A stretch of 64,000 bases of DNA from Flavobacterium resistens (lineage in GTDB: Bacteria; Bacteroidota; Bacteroidia; Flavobacteriales; Flavobacteriaceae). Both the position numbers and the translations under genes were made by a program. The notes beneath the pieces were generated by a model, which searched no databases, was not told the DNA's origin, and saw only the letters and a list, made by a program, of their open reading frames with translations. This document shows positions 25,962-34,207 of this stretch, piece by piece. The DNA is taken from contig NZ_FXTA01000003.1 in assembly GCF_900182645.1 (NCBI RefSeq), forward strand, positions 372,001-436,000. The letters are read 5' to 3'. Each line of letters begins with the position of its first letter. Position 1 is the first letter of the stretch.

Positions 25962-27371
25962 ATGAACAAATTTGATTTTGGAATTGTAGGATTAGGTGTA
26001 ATGGGCCGAAACTTACTTTTAAATATTGCCAGTCATAATTTTGCGGCTGCAGGTTTAGATTTAGACACAGAAAAAGTCAATTCTCTTCAGCAAGAAGCCG
26101 ATGCAAACCATACTATTGAAGCAACTACAGATGTCAAGCATTTTGTAGAGCTTATCCAGCAACCTAGAGCAATTATGTTATTGGTTCCCGCGGGAAAACC
26201 AGTTGACAGTGCAATCGCAAGCTTACTTCCTCATTTAGATAAAGGTGACATTATTATTGACGGAGGAAATACTTATTTCACTGACACAGACAGACGATTT
26301 TTAGAATTATCTGAAAAAGGAATTCATTTCTTCGGAATGGGAATTTCTGGTGGTGAAAAAGGTGCTCGTTTCGGTCCTGCTATGATGCCAGGCGGTGATC
26401 AGAAAGCTTATGAAAGACTTCGTCCTATTTTTGAAGCAATTGCAGCAAAAGTTGACGGAGAACCTTGTGTTGAATATTTAGGAAATGGTTCTGCCGGAAA
26501 CTATGTAAAAATGGTTCACAACGGAATTGAATACGGAATCATGCAGTTGATTTCTGAAATTTATGACCTTATGAAAAGAGGTTATAATTTGGATGACGAA
26601 ACCATTCAGAAAACTTTTGCAGAGTGGAATCAAACCGATGATTTAAGATCATATCTAATTGAAATTACCGGAAACATCTTAAAACAAAAAGATGAAGACG
26701 GAACTCAATTAATTAATAAAATCTCAGATTGGGCAAGATCTAAAGGTACAGGAAAATGGACTTCGCAAAATGCAATGGATTTACAAGTTCCAGTTCCAAC
26801 AATCGACGCAGCGGTAAACATGCGCGATATGTCAAAAACTAAACCAGAAAGAATTGAAGCTGCTAAAAAATTAGTTTGGAACGCAAGCGAAACAAATGTT
26901 GATCAAAGCGAAGCAATTTCCGCTTTAAAATCGGCTTTATATTTTTCTATTGTTGTGACGTATGCTCAAGGTTTAGCACAACTTCATACCGCTTCTAAAG
27001 AATACAACTACGGGTTAAATCTAGAAACAGTTGCTAAAATCTGGCGTGGAGGATGTATTATTCGTGCGACAATTTTAGAAGATTTCAGAAAAGCTTATGT
27101 TACAAAAGCAGATTTACCAAACTTACTTTTAGATGGCGGAATTGCTTCTAAATTAACAGAAAACCAAGCAGGAATGAGAGCTGTAATTCAATTTGCAATT
27201 CAAAAAGGATTGCCAGTTTCAGGATTAATGAACTCGTTATCTTATTTTGATGCTTACCGTTCAGCAAATCTTCCAACAAATTTAATTCAGGCACAACGTG
27301 ATTATTTTGGAGCACACACTTACGAACGTATAGACAAAGAAGGAGTTTTCCACACACAATGGGCTGAATAA
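25962..27371 (+). CDS. gnd: NADP+-dependent 6-phosphogluconate dehydrogenase, decarboxylating
   Basis: A 469-aa cytoplasmic enzyme making ribulose-5-phosphate, CO2 and NADPH. The N-terminal Rossmann motif GIVGLGVMGRNL begins at residue 6, GGNTYFTDTDRR lies near 102-113, and the substrate signature GISGGEKGARFGPAMMPGG is near 127-145. Length fits the long (about 470 aa) dimeric type. ATG at 25962 gives MNKFDFGIVG; an in-frame TTG nine bases earlier is not used. It is the first gene of an oxidative pentose phosphate operon; zwf follows after 28 bp. Confidence 0.95.
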   Translation: MNKFDFGIVGLGVMGRNLLLNIASHNFAAAGLDLDTEKVNSLQQEADANHTIEATTDVKHFVELIQQPRAIMLLVPAGKPVDSAIASLLPHLDKGDIIIDGGNTYFTDTDRRFLELSEKGIHFFGMGISGGEKGARFGPAMMPGGDQKAYERLRPIFEAIAAKVDGEPCVEYLGNGSAGNYVKMVHNGIEYGIMQLISEIYDLMKRGYNLDDETIQKTFAEWNQTDDLRSYLIEITGNILKQKDEDGTQLINKISDWARSKGTGKWTSQNAMDLQVPVPTIDAAVNMRDMSKTKPERIEAAKKLVWNASETNVDQSEAISALKSALYFSIVVTYAQGLAQLHTASKEYNYGLNLETVAKIWRGGCIIRATILEDFRKAYVTKADLPNLLLDGGIASKLTENQAGMRAVIQFAIQKGLPVSGLMNSLSYFDAYRSANLPTNLIQAQRDYFGAHTYERIDKEGVFHTQWAE

Positions 27372-27399
27372 GCAACTTAAAGCAACACAACTACACACA

Positions 27400-28929
27400 A
27401 TGACTAAAAATAAACTAAAGAATCCAACAATCATTGTCATTTTTGGAGGAACCGGAGATTTGGCAAAGAGAAAGCTCTTTCCCGCATTTCAAAATCTGTA
27501 CCTTGACGGACGTATGTCTGAAAAGTTTCAGATTATTGCTCTTGGAAGAGCAGAAAAAACAAATGAAGATTTTCGCGCTTATGTAGCAGAAAATCTGGCT
27601 CTTTTTTCAAGAAGAAAAGGAATTGATGATCCAGAAACAGAAAAATTCCTTTCTCATATAACCTATCATAGTTTAGATATTGACAAAGAAGAATCCTATA
27701 TTGGATTGAACGAGAAAATTGAAGGCTTTGACCAATCTTTTGGAGAACGCGCAAATCGTCTTTTTTATCTTTCAATTACGCCTTCTTTCATTTCAACTAT
27801 TTCGAGCAATATCAAAAAAATCGGACTTGCGGCGAATCCAAAACAAGATCGTATTATTATCGAAAAACCTTTTGGTTATGATAAAACGTCTGCAATTGCA
27901 CTTAATGAAATGCTTTCGCAGACTTTCAAAGAAGAGCAGATTTACAGAATCGATCACTATTTAGGAAAAGAAACGGTTCAGAATATCTTGGCTTTCCGTT
28001 TTGGAAATTCGATGTTTGAACCATTATGGAGCCGTAATTTTATTGATTTTGTCCAAATTACCGTAGCAGAGGAAGTCGGCGTTGAAGAACGAGGCGGATT
28101 CTATGAAGGTGTTGGAGCATTAAAAGATATGATTCAGAATCACTTGCTTCAGATTTTATGTATGACGGCTATGGAAGCGCCTGCATCATTAAATGCAGAT
28201 GACATTCGTAACCGAAAAGCAGATGTTTTGAAATCGATTCGTCGAATCAAGCCAGAAGAAGTAGATCATTATATTGTCAGAGGTCAATACGATGCTGGTG
28301 AAATAAAAGGAGTTCCTGTTCCGGGTTATCGTCAGGATAAAGGAATTGCACCAGATTCTAATACAGAAACTTACGTTGCAATGAAAATTTATCTGGACAA
28401 CTGGAGATGGCAGGGAATTCCGTTCTATTTGCGTTCAGGAAAAAGAATGGAAGAAAAACAATCTTCAATCATTATTCAGTTTAAACCAGTTCCGCATTCT
28501 TCATTTTCTTATGGGAAAGAAGGAATGACACCAAACCGATTGATTATCAACATTCAGCCTGCAATGGACATTAAACTGCAATTTATGACCAAAAAACCAG
28601 GACTTTCGCTTGCATTAAGACCAGCAGAAATGGTTTTTGATTATTTTGCCTGCTCAACAATGTCGCCAGAAGCTTATGAAACCTTAATTGCAGATGCACT
28701 ATTAGGAGACCCTACTCTATTTATGCGTTGGGATCAGGTGGAAGAAGCTTGGGACGCAATTGATACAATTCAACAAGTTTGGAAAACAGTAGCTCCAACA
28801 AATTTCCCAAATTACAAAGCAGGAAGCTGGGGACCTGAAGAAGCCGACGAATTGTTAGCGCGCCAAGGCCACAAATGGATTCCGAATACACAAACAAAAG
28901 AAGAAGTTTTAAATGATACAGATTTATAA
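27400..28929 (+). CDS. zwf: Glucose-6-phosphate 1-dehydrogenase
   Basis: A 509-aa enzyme oxidising glucose-6-phosphate to 6-phosphogluconolactone with NADP+. The nucleotide-binding GGTGDLAKRKLFPA is near residues 16-29. The active-site signature RIDHYLGKE is near 184-192, with the catalytic His two positions after the conserved Asp-containing segment typical of the family. EKPFGYD (near 166) binds substrate. The gene is second in gnd-zwf-pgl and its end overlaps the pgl start by 17 bp, suggesting translational coupling. Confidence 0.95.
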   Translation: MTKNKLKNPTIIVIFGGTGDLAKRKLFPAFQNLYLDGRMSEKFQIIALGRAEKTNEDFRAYVAENLALFSRRKGIDDPETEKFLSHITYHSLDIDKEESYIGLNEKIEGFDQSFGERANRLFYLSITPSFISTISSNIKKIGLAANPKQDRIIIEKPFGYDKTSAIALNEMLSQTFKEEQIYRIDHYLGKETVQNILAFRFGNSMFEPLWSRNFIDFVQITVAEEVGVEERGGFYEGVGALKDMIQNHLLQILCMTAMEAPASLNADDIRNRKADVLKSIRRIKPEEVDHYIVRGQYDAGEIKGVPVPGYRQDKGIAPDSNTETYVAMKIYLDNWRWQGIPFYLRSGKRMEEKQSSIIIQFKPVPHSSFSYGKEGMTPNRLIINIQPAMDIKLQFMTKKPGLSLALRPAEMVFDYFACSTMSPEAYETLIADALLGDPTLFMRWDQVEEAWDAIDTIQQVWKTVAPTNFPNYKAGSWGPEEADELLARQGHKWIPNTQTKEEVLNDTDL

Positions 28930-29629
28930 TAACACAGAAGAAATCAATATTACAGCTGCAGATCTTTTTGTAGCATCGGCTCAAAAAGCGATTGCTGAAA
29001 AGGGTAAATTTACAGCTGTGCTTACAGGAGGTTCTTCTCCTGCAGGGATTTACAAATTATTAGCTTCTGATGCTTACAAAAATAAAATAGACTGGAGCAA
29101 AGTTTATATTTTTTGGGGAGATGAACGTTGGGTGCCGTTAAACGATGATTTGAGCAATGCTAAAATGTCGTATGCAACATTATTAAGCCACGTTACTATT
29201 CCACAGGAAAATATTTTCGAAATGTACAAAGATGGCGTTACTCCTGAAGAATATACCGTTACCTACGAACAAATCCTTAGAAAGATATTAGGTGAAGAAG
29301 GGAAATTTGACCTGATTTTATTAGGAATGGGAGATGACGGACACACTGCTTCTCTTTTCCCTGGTGAAGCTGTTTTAGAAGAGCAAACTAAATGGGTTGA
29401 CGCTTATTATTTAGCACCTCAAAAAATGCACCGAATTACGCTGACTGCGCCGTTAATCAACAAAGCAGAAAAAATTGTTGTAGTGGCTTTTGGCGAGAAA
29501 AAAACACACGCTTTAAAAGAAGTTACGACTGGAGCTTATAATCCGACTTTATATCCAATGCAATTGATTAAACCAGTTTCTGGTGAATTATTATTTTTGG
29601 TAGATAAAGCTGCTGCAGGAACAAATTAA
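28913..29629 (+). CDS. pgl: 6-phosphogluconolactonase (DevB/NagB-like type)
   Basis: A 238-aa enzyme hydrolysing 6-phosphogluconolactone to 6-phosphogluconate. The NagB/RpiA-like fold is marked by VLTGGSSPAGIYKLL (about 37-51), WGDERWVPLND (about 68-78) and LLGMGDDGHTASLFPG (about 140-155). The GDDGHTASLFPG segment is the lactonase signature and differs from the GxGxDGHIGFNEP of true NagB. It completes the oxidative branch encoded by the operon. The ATG lies inside the zwf 3' end. Confidence 0.94.
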   Translation: MIQIYNNTEEINITAADLFVASAQKAIAEKGKFTAVLTGGSSPAGIYKLLASDAYKNKIDWSKVYIFWGDERWVPLNDDLSNAKMSYATLLSHVTIPQENIFEMYKDGVTPEEYTVTYEQILRKILGEEGKFDLILLGMGDDGHTASLFPGEAVLEEQTKWVDAYYLAPQKMHRITLTAPLINKAEKIVVVAFGEKKTHALKEVTTGAYNPTLYPMQLIKPVSGELLFLVDKAAAGTN

Positions 29630-29650
29630 TTTTATTCAAAATAACTTATA

Positions 29651-29693
29651 AAATCGTAATCATCTGAAAATGGGTGATTGCGATTTTTTTATT
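29651..29693 (+). terminator. Terminator of the gnd-zwf-pgl operon
   Basis: AAATCGTAATCATC pairs with GGTGATTGCGATTT (one mismatch and a G-T pair), then a T tract follows. It begins 22 bp after the pgl stop. Confidence 0.75.
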
Positions 29694-29711
29694 TTATTCA
29701 TTTTCAGTCGA

Positions 29712-29739
29712 TAAACTTTTTATCCTAACAAAAAGTTTA
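29712..29739. promoter_or_regulatory. 10-bp inverted repeat before the Crp/Fnr gene
   Basis: TAAACTTTTT and AAAAAGTTTA are separated by 8 nt (ATCCTAAC) and end 15 bp before the regulator's ATG. It could be an autoregulatory operator or a leader hairpin; the sequence alone does not decide. Confidence 0.4.
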
Positions 29740-29754
29740 ATTAAATTTACTCCG

Positions 29755-30330
29755 ATGGATGGACTAAAAAAACATATAGAGGAAATTACTCCAATAACCA
29801 ATGAAGAATTTGACTATATCAAAACATTCTTCAAAGAGAAAAAAGTAAAAAAACACCAATATCTGCTTCAGGATGGTGATAAAGTGACTTCTGAATATTG
29901 GATTGTCAAAGGTATTTTTCGCGCGTTTCATATTGATAAAGACGGAAAAGAACACATTTTGCAATTTGCTCTTGAAAATTGGTGGTTCTCTGATTACAAT
30001 GCTTTTTTTAGCCAAAAAGAATCAAACATTAATATTGTTTGCATGGATGATGCCGAAGTTTTATGTCTGACACTTTCTGGCCGGGAACAATTGGCATCGG
30101 AATTTCATAAAATGGAACATTTTTTTAGAATGAAATTGACCAGCGGTTATTCGGCACAACAAAGAAGAATTATTTCGCTTCTTTCAAACAATCCGAAAAA
30201 ACGCTATGAAGAATTTGCAAGTCTTTATCCAAACATAATGCAAAAAATCCCAAAAAAATATATAGCCGAATATTTAGGCGTTAGCCGAGAAACTTTAAGC
30301 CGTCTATATTCTACTACTAGCCGAGATTAA
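29755..30330 (+). CDS. Crp/Fnr-family transcriptional regulator A
   Basis: A 191-aa protein with an N-terminal cyclic-nucleotide-binding-like beta-roll (about 20-115, VKKHQYLLQDGDKVTSEYWIV) and a C-terminal winged helix (about 150-191) whose recognition helix reads VSRETLSRLYS. That helix combines R-E of CRP with E-x-x-S-R of FNR. There is no Cys cluster, so it is not an oxygen sensor of the Fnr [4Fe-4S] type. ATG at 29755 (MDGLKKHI) is chosen over an in-frame GTG at 29674, which would put a terminator inside the gene; the length then equals that of the second regulator at 33412. It faces the ABM-DJ-1-OYE genes and is a candidate to control them. Confidence 0.85.
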   Translation: MDGLKKHIEEITPITNEEFDYIKTFFKEKKVKKHQYLLQDGDKVTSEYWIVKGIFRAFHIDKDGKEHILQFALENWWFSDYNAFFSQKESNINIVCMDDAEVLCLTLSGREQLASEFHKMEHFFRMKLTSGYSAQQRRIISLLSNNPKKRYEEFASLYPNIMQKIPKKYIAEYLGVSRETLSRLYSTTSRD

Positions 30331-30337
30331 CAAAACT

Positions 30338-30366
30338 CAAGCGTGATTTTTATCGCGCTTTTTTTA
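30338..30366 (+). terminator. Terminator of Crp/Fnr regulator A
   Basis: AAGCGTGAT with ATCGCGCTT (one G-T pair), a 4-nt T loop, followed by TTTTTTT. Confidence 0.8.
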
Positions 30367-30392
30367 TATCCCCACTTCAACAGCAAAAATCA

Positions 30393-30440
30393 TTCTTAAC
30401 CAAAGTCAATGATTTTAAAGACGCTGCAAATCTACTTTTG
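30393..30440 (+). promoter_or_regulatory. FNR-box-like activator site plus TACTTTTG promoter of the ABM-DJ-1 operon
   Basis: TTCTTAACCAAAGTCAATG (30393-30411) contains the imperfect palindrome TTAAC-N4-GTCAA. After exactly 21 nt comes the -7 element TACTTTTG (30433-30440); there is no -33 TTG. The palindrome centre lies about 41-42 bp before the expected transcription start, the class II activator position. The same 19-mer and spacing recur at 34076. Confidence 0.7.
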
Positions 30441-30475
30441 TCCCGTAATCAATAGTTATTTATTCCAACTTTTTT

Positions 30476-30497
30476 AAGTGTGATTTGAATCACACTT
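30476..30497. promoter_or_regulatory. Perfect CRP-type palindrome in the ABM operon leader
   Basis: Arms AAGTGTGATT and AATCACACTT are joined by TG: a 22-bp palindrome containing TGTGA-N6-TCACA. It lies about 32-54 nt downstream of the expected transcription start and 126 bp before the ATG. A position inside the transcript suits a repressor site or an mRNA hairpin. Confidence 0.6.
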
Positions 30498-30516
30498 TTA
30501 AAGTGAGTTCGGTCAA

Positions 30517-30539
30517 CCGCCAGGTTTTAAACTTGACGG
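30517..30539. repeat. Imperfect hairpin with CAGGTTTTAAAC core
   Basis: CCGCCAGGTTT pairs with AAACTTGACGG (one mismatch, one G-T pair). It is related in core and composition to hairpins at 49766 and 53714. Confidence 0.4.
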
Positions 30540-30622
30540 AACTTTGTCTCAGATGAAAAGCTAATTATTTCGCTTAAAAAATTATTAACTGAAAACATTC
30601 AATAATTTAAAAAATAAGAATC

Positions 30623-31393
30623 ATGAAAACAACTGCTTTTAAATCCATTAACAAAAAAATTATCGCTTCGATAAATGTGCTCGTACTTATGACAACTGCA
30701 GCTAAAGCTCAAAATTCAACAACTGTAAAGACAAAGATTTTGAACGAGACGATTTCAAAAATGACTCAATATGAAGTGAAAGAAGAAGAACAAGCTCAGC
30801 TTCGTAAAATACTTTCAGATTATGTCAATAGTGCAATTGCTTCAAAAGAAAATATTATGGCTGAAGCTTTCTTCGAAGAAAAGAAACCAAACATATTATG
30901 GCTAATTGAAAGATGGAATAACAAAAATGAATTAGAAAAATTCAGCAAAAAATCAGAAGCAAAATCCTTAGCAAAATTGACTGAAAAATCGCTTCTAAAA
31001 CCTGTCAGAACTTATTACATAAAAGATCTAGAACCGTTGACAAAAGAACAATGGCGTAAAACAGCAAAAAAAGAAGACAACCAACTAGTTATAATGTTAT
31101 TTGTTGATGCTAAAAAAGGAACACAGCAAAACTTTAAAGATACGTACCATATCGCAATGCCTCAATTTAGAAGTGAGCCGGGCGTTGTGAATTATCAGCT
31201 TTCAGAGATTGAAGGAGATGACACACAATTTGTCACTTACGAAAAATTCAGAAGCAATGATGCTTTTCAATATCATCTCAACTTTCCTCCTATCAAACCC
31301 GTAATCGAATATTTGGAAACCAGCATAAAAACCCAACCTTTTCAAAACGGACTGCATAATCTAATCGAATTTGCGCCACTTACAAGAGAATAA
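30623..31393 (+). CDS. Exported protein with two ABM-like (dimeric alpha/beta barrel) domains
   Basis: A 256-aa protein with a signal peptide (ending AAKAQNS, about residue 29). It has two antibiotic-biosynthesis-monooxygenase-type segments. The first (about 45-125) has EKKPNILWLIERWNNKNELEKF, and the second (about 145-235) has EPGVVNYQLSEIEGDDTQFVTYEKFRSNDAFQYHL. The pattern '(E)..W.s.eA...H' is that of putative quinol monooxygenases such as YgiN, and fusion of two units mimics the usual dimer. It may act on quinones or reactive carbonyls in the periplasm (inference). First gene of a stress-type operon; the DJ-1-like gene follows after 54 bp. Confidence 0.7.
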   Translation: MKTTAFKSINKKIIASINVLVLMTTAAKAQNSTTVKTKILNETISKMTQYEVKEEEQAQLRKILSDYVNSAIASKENIMAEAFFEEKKPNILWLIERWNNKNELEKFSKKSEAKSLAKLTEKSLLKPVRTYYIKDLEPLTKEQWRKTAKKEDNQLVIMLFVDAKKGTQQNFKDTYHIAMPQFRSEPGVVNYQLSEIEGDDTQFVTYEKFRSNDAFQYHLNFPPIKPVIEYLETSIKTQPFQNGLHNLIEFAPLTRE

Positions 31394-31447
31394 TTCAAAA
31401 AATAAATTCATAAAAAACAATTATCAATATTTTAAAAATTAGAAATC

Positions 31448-32233
31448 ATGAAAAATTTAAAACAAGTTATCGCAGCAGGTTTAGTAGGCACAGCATTAAG
31501 TGCAGAAGCTCAGATTAACCATGAACTGAATGTAATGAATCAATTAGCAACTCCTTCACACGTGTCTGTGATGCCCGTTTCTCAATTATTGAATGCACCA
31601 GGAAATGAGGCTTTAAGAGCGTTCTTTTTTACGCCTGTAAAAGACAAAACCGTATTAAAAGGCAAAAAAATCGCTGTATTGGCTGCTGATGGCTTTGAAG
31701 AAATCGAACTTACTGGACCTGTTTGGTATTTCAGAGAACTTGGCGCTCAGGTTGACATCATCGCTCCAAAATTCAATCCAGCTCCGGCAAGATACGGATT
31801 GAGCACTCCTGAAATGGCAAAAACGCATATTATGGCGATTCAATATTTACAACCTGTTGGTTGGATCAAATTTGACAGAACTGCAGATCAGATCAAAGTA
31901 AGCGATTATGATGCGGTGTTTATTCCTGGCGGAGCGTGGAATCCAGACAACCTTCGTTATGACAAAGATGTGATCAAATTCATTCAGGATTTTAATAAAT
32001 CAGGAAAACTGATTGCGGCTATATGTCACGCGCCAGTTGTTTTGGCATCTGCTGATATTCTTAAAGGAAGAAAACTTACTGGATATTGGAACATTCAAAT
32101 TGACCTTAAAAACGCAGGCGGAATCGTTTCTGATCAACCAGTTGTAGTTGATTCCAACATTATTACAAGCAGACATCCAATTGACGTAGCCGATTTTTCT
32201 AAAGCTGTAGAAAGTTGGTTGGCTAAAAAATAA
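31448..32233 (+). CDS. Exported DJ-1/PfpI-family protein
   Basis: A 261-aa protein with a signal-like N-terminus (cleavage near SAEAQ, residue 22) and a DJ-1/PfpI domain from about 73. It has KIAVLAADGFEEIEL, with the conserved Glu near 84-85, and the nucleophile elbow AAICHAP with Cys193. HPIDVADF near the end is the usual closing segment. Family members are proteases, chaperones or glyoxalase/deglycase enzymes acting on glyoxals. Export is unusual for the family. It is co-oriented with the ABM-like gene and followed by a hairpin, then an OYE reductase. Confidence 0.85.
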   Translation: MKNLKQVIAAGLVGTALSAEAQINHELNVMNQLATPSHVSVMPVSQLLNAPGNEALRAFFFTPVKDKTVLKGKKIAVLAADGFEEIELTGPVWYFRELGAQVDIIAPKFNPAPARYGLSTPEMAKTHIMAIQYLQPVGWIKFDRTADQIKVSDYDAVFIPGGAWNPDNLRYDKDVIKFIQDFNKSGKLIAAICHAPVVLASADILKGRKLTGYWNIQIDLKNAGGIVSDQPVVVDSNIITSRHPIDVADFSKAVESWLAKK

Positions 32234-32241
32234 TTCAAAAT

Positions 32242-32274
32242 AATAACGGAAGATGAAGTTCATCTTCCGTTATT
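32242..32274 (+). terminator. Strong hairpin between the DJ-1-like and OYE genes
   Basis: A 16-bp perfect inverted repeat (AATAACGGAAGATGAA and complement) with almost no loop. There is only a weak T run, so it may be a partial terminator or processing site between operon genes. Confidence 0.6.
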
Positions 32275-32299
32275 CCAAAAAAAGATAAATTATAAAATA

Positions 32300-33409
32300 A
32301 TGAAAACAAATATTTTCGAACCTGTTAAAATTGGTTCTTTACAATTAAAAAACCGCATTTCGATGGCTCCAATGACAAGAGCAAGAAATGCTGACGGAAT
32401 TCCGAATGACGATAACGCCTTATATTATGCACAACGCGCCGGAGCGGGATTAATCATTACTGAAGGAACTGCCATTTCAGAAACAGCAAAAGGTGTTCTT
32501 TATATTCCAGGATTATATACAAAAAAACAAGTTGAAGGCTGGAAAAAAGTAACAAAAGCAGTACACAAAAAAGAGAGTACTATATTTACACAATTGTGGC
32601 ATGTTGGACGCGTTTCTCACACTTCAAATCAACCTAACGGAATTGCGCCTGTTGGTCCATCAGATATTCAGGCTACAACTTCTTTTGCCTGGGGTTATGA
32701 CGAAAACGGAAAAGAAGGTCCTGTAATTTCTTCTAAACCAAGAGCGCTTTCAAATACTGAAGTGAAACAAATTACAAAAGACTTTGCAACTGCAGCAAAA
32801 AATGCAATTGATGCAGGTTTTGATGGTGTTGAACTTCACGGAGCTAACGGTTATTTGATTGAACAATTTTTAAATCCTTTTGTCAATAATCGCAAAGATG
32901 AATATGGCGGTTCTATTGAAAACAGATCACGATTTTTATTAGAAACCATTGATGCTCTTATTGAAACAGTTGGCCATGAAAAAACGGCTATCAGATTGAC
33001 GCCTTATGGAGGTTTGGGCGATTTGCCTCATTATGATGAAATTGAAGCGACTTACCAATATTTGGCAAAAGAATTAAACAAAAGAAATTTGGCTTATTTG
33101 CATTTGATGGATCAACAGTCTAAAGGAAGCCATGCATTGCCTCATGGATTTTTGGAACGCTTTAGAACTTGGTATGACGGCGTTATCATTTTGGCCGGAA
33201 GTATGGACAGAGAAAAATCGGAACAACTGATTCACGCAGGAACTATTGATATTGCAGGTTTTGGTGAACCCTTTATTTCAAATCCTGATTTAGTCGAACG
33301 CTTAGAGAATAATTGGGAATTGACTCCTCCAAACAGAAATCTTCATTACGGTTTAGGAAACCATGGTTATACTGATTGGAAAACATATAAAGAACTTGAA
33401 ATCGCTTAA
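32300..33409 (+). CDS. Old yellow enzyme family alkene reductase (NemA-like)
   Basis: A 369-aa FMN-dependent NADPH oxidoreductase. The TIM barrel starts NIFEPVKIGSLQLKNRISMAPMTRAR. The substrate-binding pair is in ELHGANGYLIEQFLNP (near 179-194), and NRKDEYGGSIENRSRF (near 197-212) is the family signature. It reduces alpha,beta-unsaturated carbonyls, nitroesters or nitroaromatics. It follows the ABM and DJ-1-like genes, consistent with electrophile detoxification. Its stop is 2 bp from the end of the convergent Crp/Fnr gene. Confidence 0.93.
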   Translation: MKTNIFEPVKIGSLQLKNRISMAPMTRARNADGIPNDDNALYYAQRAGAGLIITEGTAISETAKGVLYIPGLYTKKQVEGWKKVTKAVHKKESTIFTQLWHVGRVSHTSNQPNGIAPVGPSDIQATTSFAWGYDENGKEGPVISSKPRALSNTEVKQITKDFATAAKNAIDAGFDGVELHGANGYLIEQFLNPFVNNRKDEYGGSIENRSRFLLETIDALIETVGHEKTAIRLTPYGGLGDLPHYDEIEATYQYLAKELNKRNLAYLHLMDQQSKGSHALPHGFLERFRTWYDGVIILAGSMDREKSEQLIHAGTIDIAGFGEPFISNPDLVERLENNWELTPPNRNLHYGLGNHGYTDWKTYKELEIA

Positions 33410-33411
33410 AT

Positions 33412-33987
33412 TTATTTACCAATCATTCTTTTGCGAAGCCTGCTTAAAGATTCTGGCTTAATACCAATGTAAGACGAAAGCTGATTCTGTGATACCATTT
33501 GAAAAAGATAAGGTTCCTTTTTTAAGATTGTTTTATATCGCTCTTCGGGAGTTTGAAAATGAAGCATTTCTTGTCTTTCAATAATAATGAGATACGCAGA
33601 TTCAGCAATCAGTCTTCCAAATTTTGACCAGTTCGGACAACTGTTGTATAACTTTTCGACTTTTTCATATTCTAATGCAATTACGGTCGAATCTTCCATT
33701 GCTCTACAGCTATAATGGGCCGTTCCTTGGGTAATAAAACTAGCAAAATCGACCAGAAAATCATTTGGTTTTGCAAATCTGCTGTTGATTTCGTTTCCTC
33801 GATAATCCACATAAAACATTCTAAAAAAACCACTTTCAATAAAATAAATGTGACGGCAGATTTCTCCTTGCTGCAAAAGATCAGTCTCTTTCTTTACTTC
33901 TACTCTGCTAATAATTGGCAACATCAAATTATACTCTTCATCAGACATTGGAACAACTGATGTTATAACGTTCTTAAGGGCATCCAT
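33412..33987 (-). CDS. Crp/Fnr-family transcriptional regulator B
   Basis: A 191-aa regulator with a cyclic-nucleotide-binding-like domain (about 15-115) and a winged helix whose recognition helix reads IKPESLSRLRKRM. It therefore shares E-x-x-S-R with FNR-type readers of TTG half-sites. ATG at 33987 (MDALKNVITS) is preferred over the frame's first ATG at 34104, which adds 39 residues unlike the family and crosses the probable promoter region. It is divergent from the 2TM-cupin-CMD operon; the shared box at 34076 lies between them. Confidence 0.85.
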   Translation of the reverse strand: MDALKNVITSVVPMSDEEYNLMLPIISRVEVKKETDLLQQGEICRHIYFIESGFFRMFYVDYRGNEINSRFAKPNDFLVDFASFITQGTAHYSCRAMEDSTVIALEYEKVEKLYNSCPNWSKFGRLIAESAYLIIIERQEMLHFQTPEERYKTILKKEPYLFQMVSQNQLSSYIGIKPESLSRLRKRMIGK

Positions 33988-34075
33988 ACTATTGATTTTA
34001 AGAGAAATAAGTTGCTTAAAAGTAAATTTAATTCTCCTAAAAACAAAATTACATTCATTAAATAGTAAAGAAACG

Positions 34076-34123
34076 TTCTTAACCAAAGTCAATGGCATGA
34101 ACAAAATTACCGCTCTATCTTTG
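34076..34123 (+). promoter_or_regulatory. FNR-box-like activator site plus TATCTTTG promoter of the 2TM-cupin-CMD operon
   Basis: TTCTTAACCAAAGTCAATG (34076-34094), identical to the site at 30393, is again followed after 21 nt by a -7 element, TATCTTTG (34116-34123). No -33 TTG is present. A possible leftward -7 element for regulator B (TAATTTTG, 34051-34044) puts the same box near -45 of that promoter too. Confidence 0.7.
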
Positions 34124-34207
34124 TCATGTAAATAAGTTGAAAATCAATTGTTTATAAAAAATTAATTAAAAAATATTCTATTACTAATAATTTTAAAAAA
34201 CTGTATC

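Noticed and set aside
29674..29754. Longer start (GTG) for Crp/Fnr regulator A
   Set aside because: It begins inside the pgl terminator and would encode an atypical hydrophobic extension.
33988..34104. Longer start for Crp/Fnr regulator B
   Set aside because: The extra 39 residues are unlike Crp/Fnr proteins and overlap the likely promoter and shared box.
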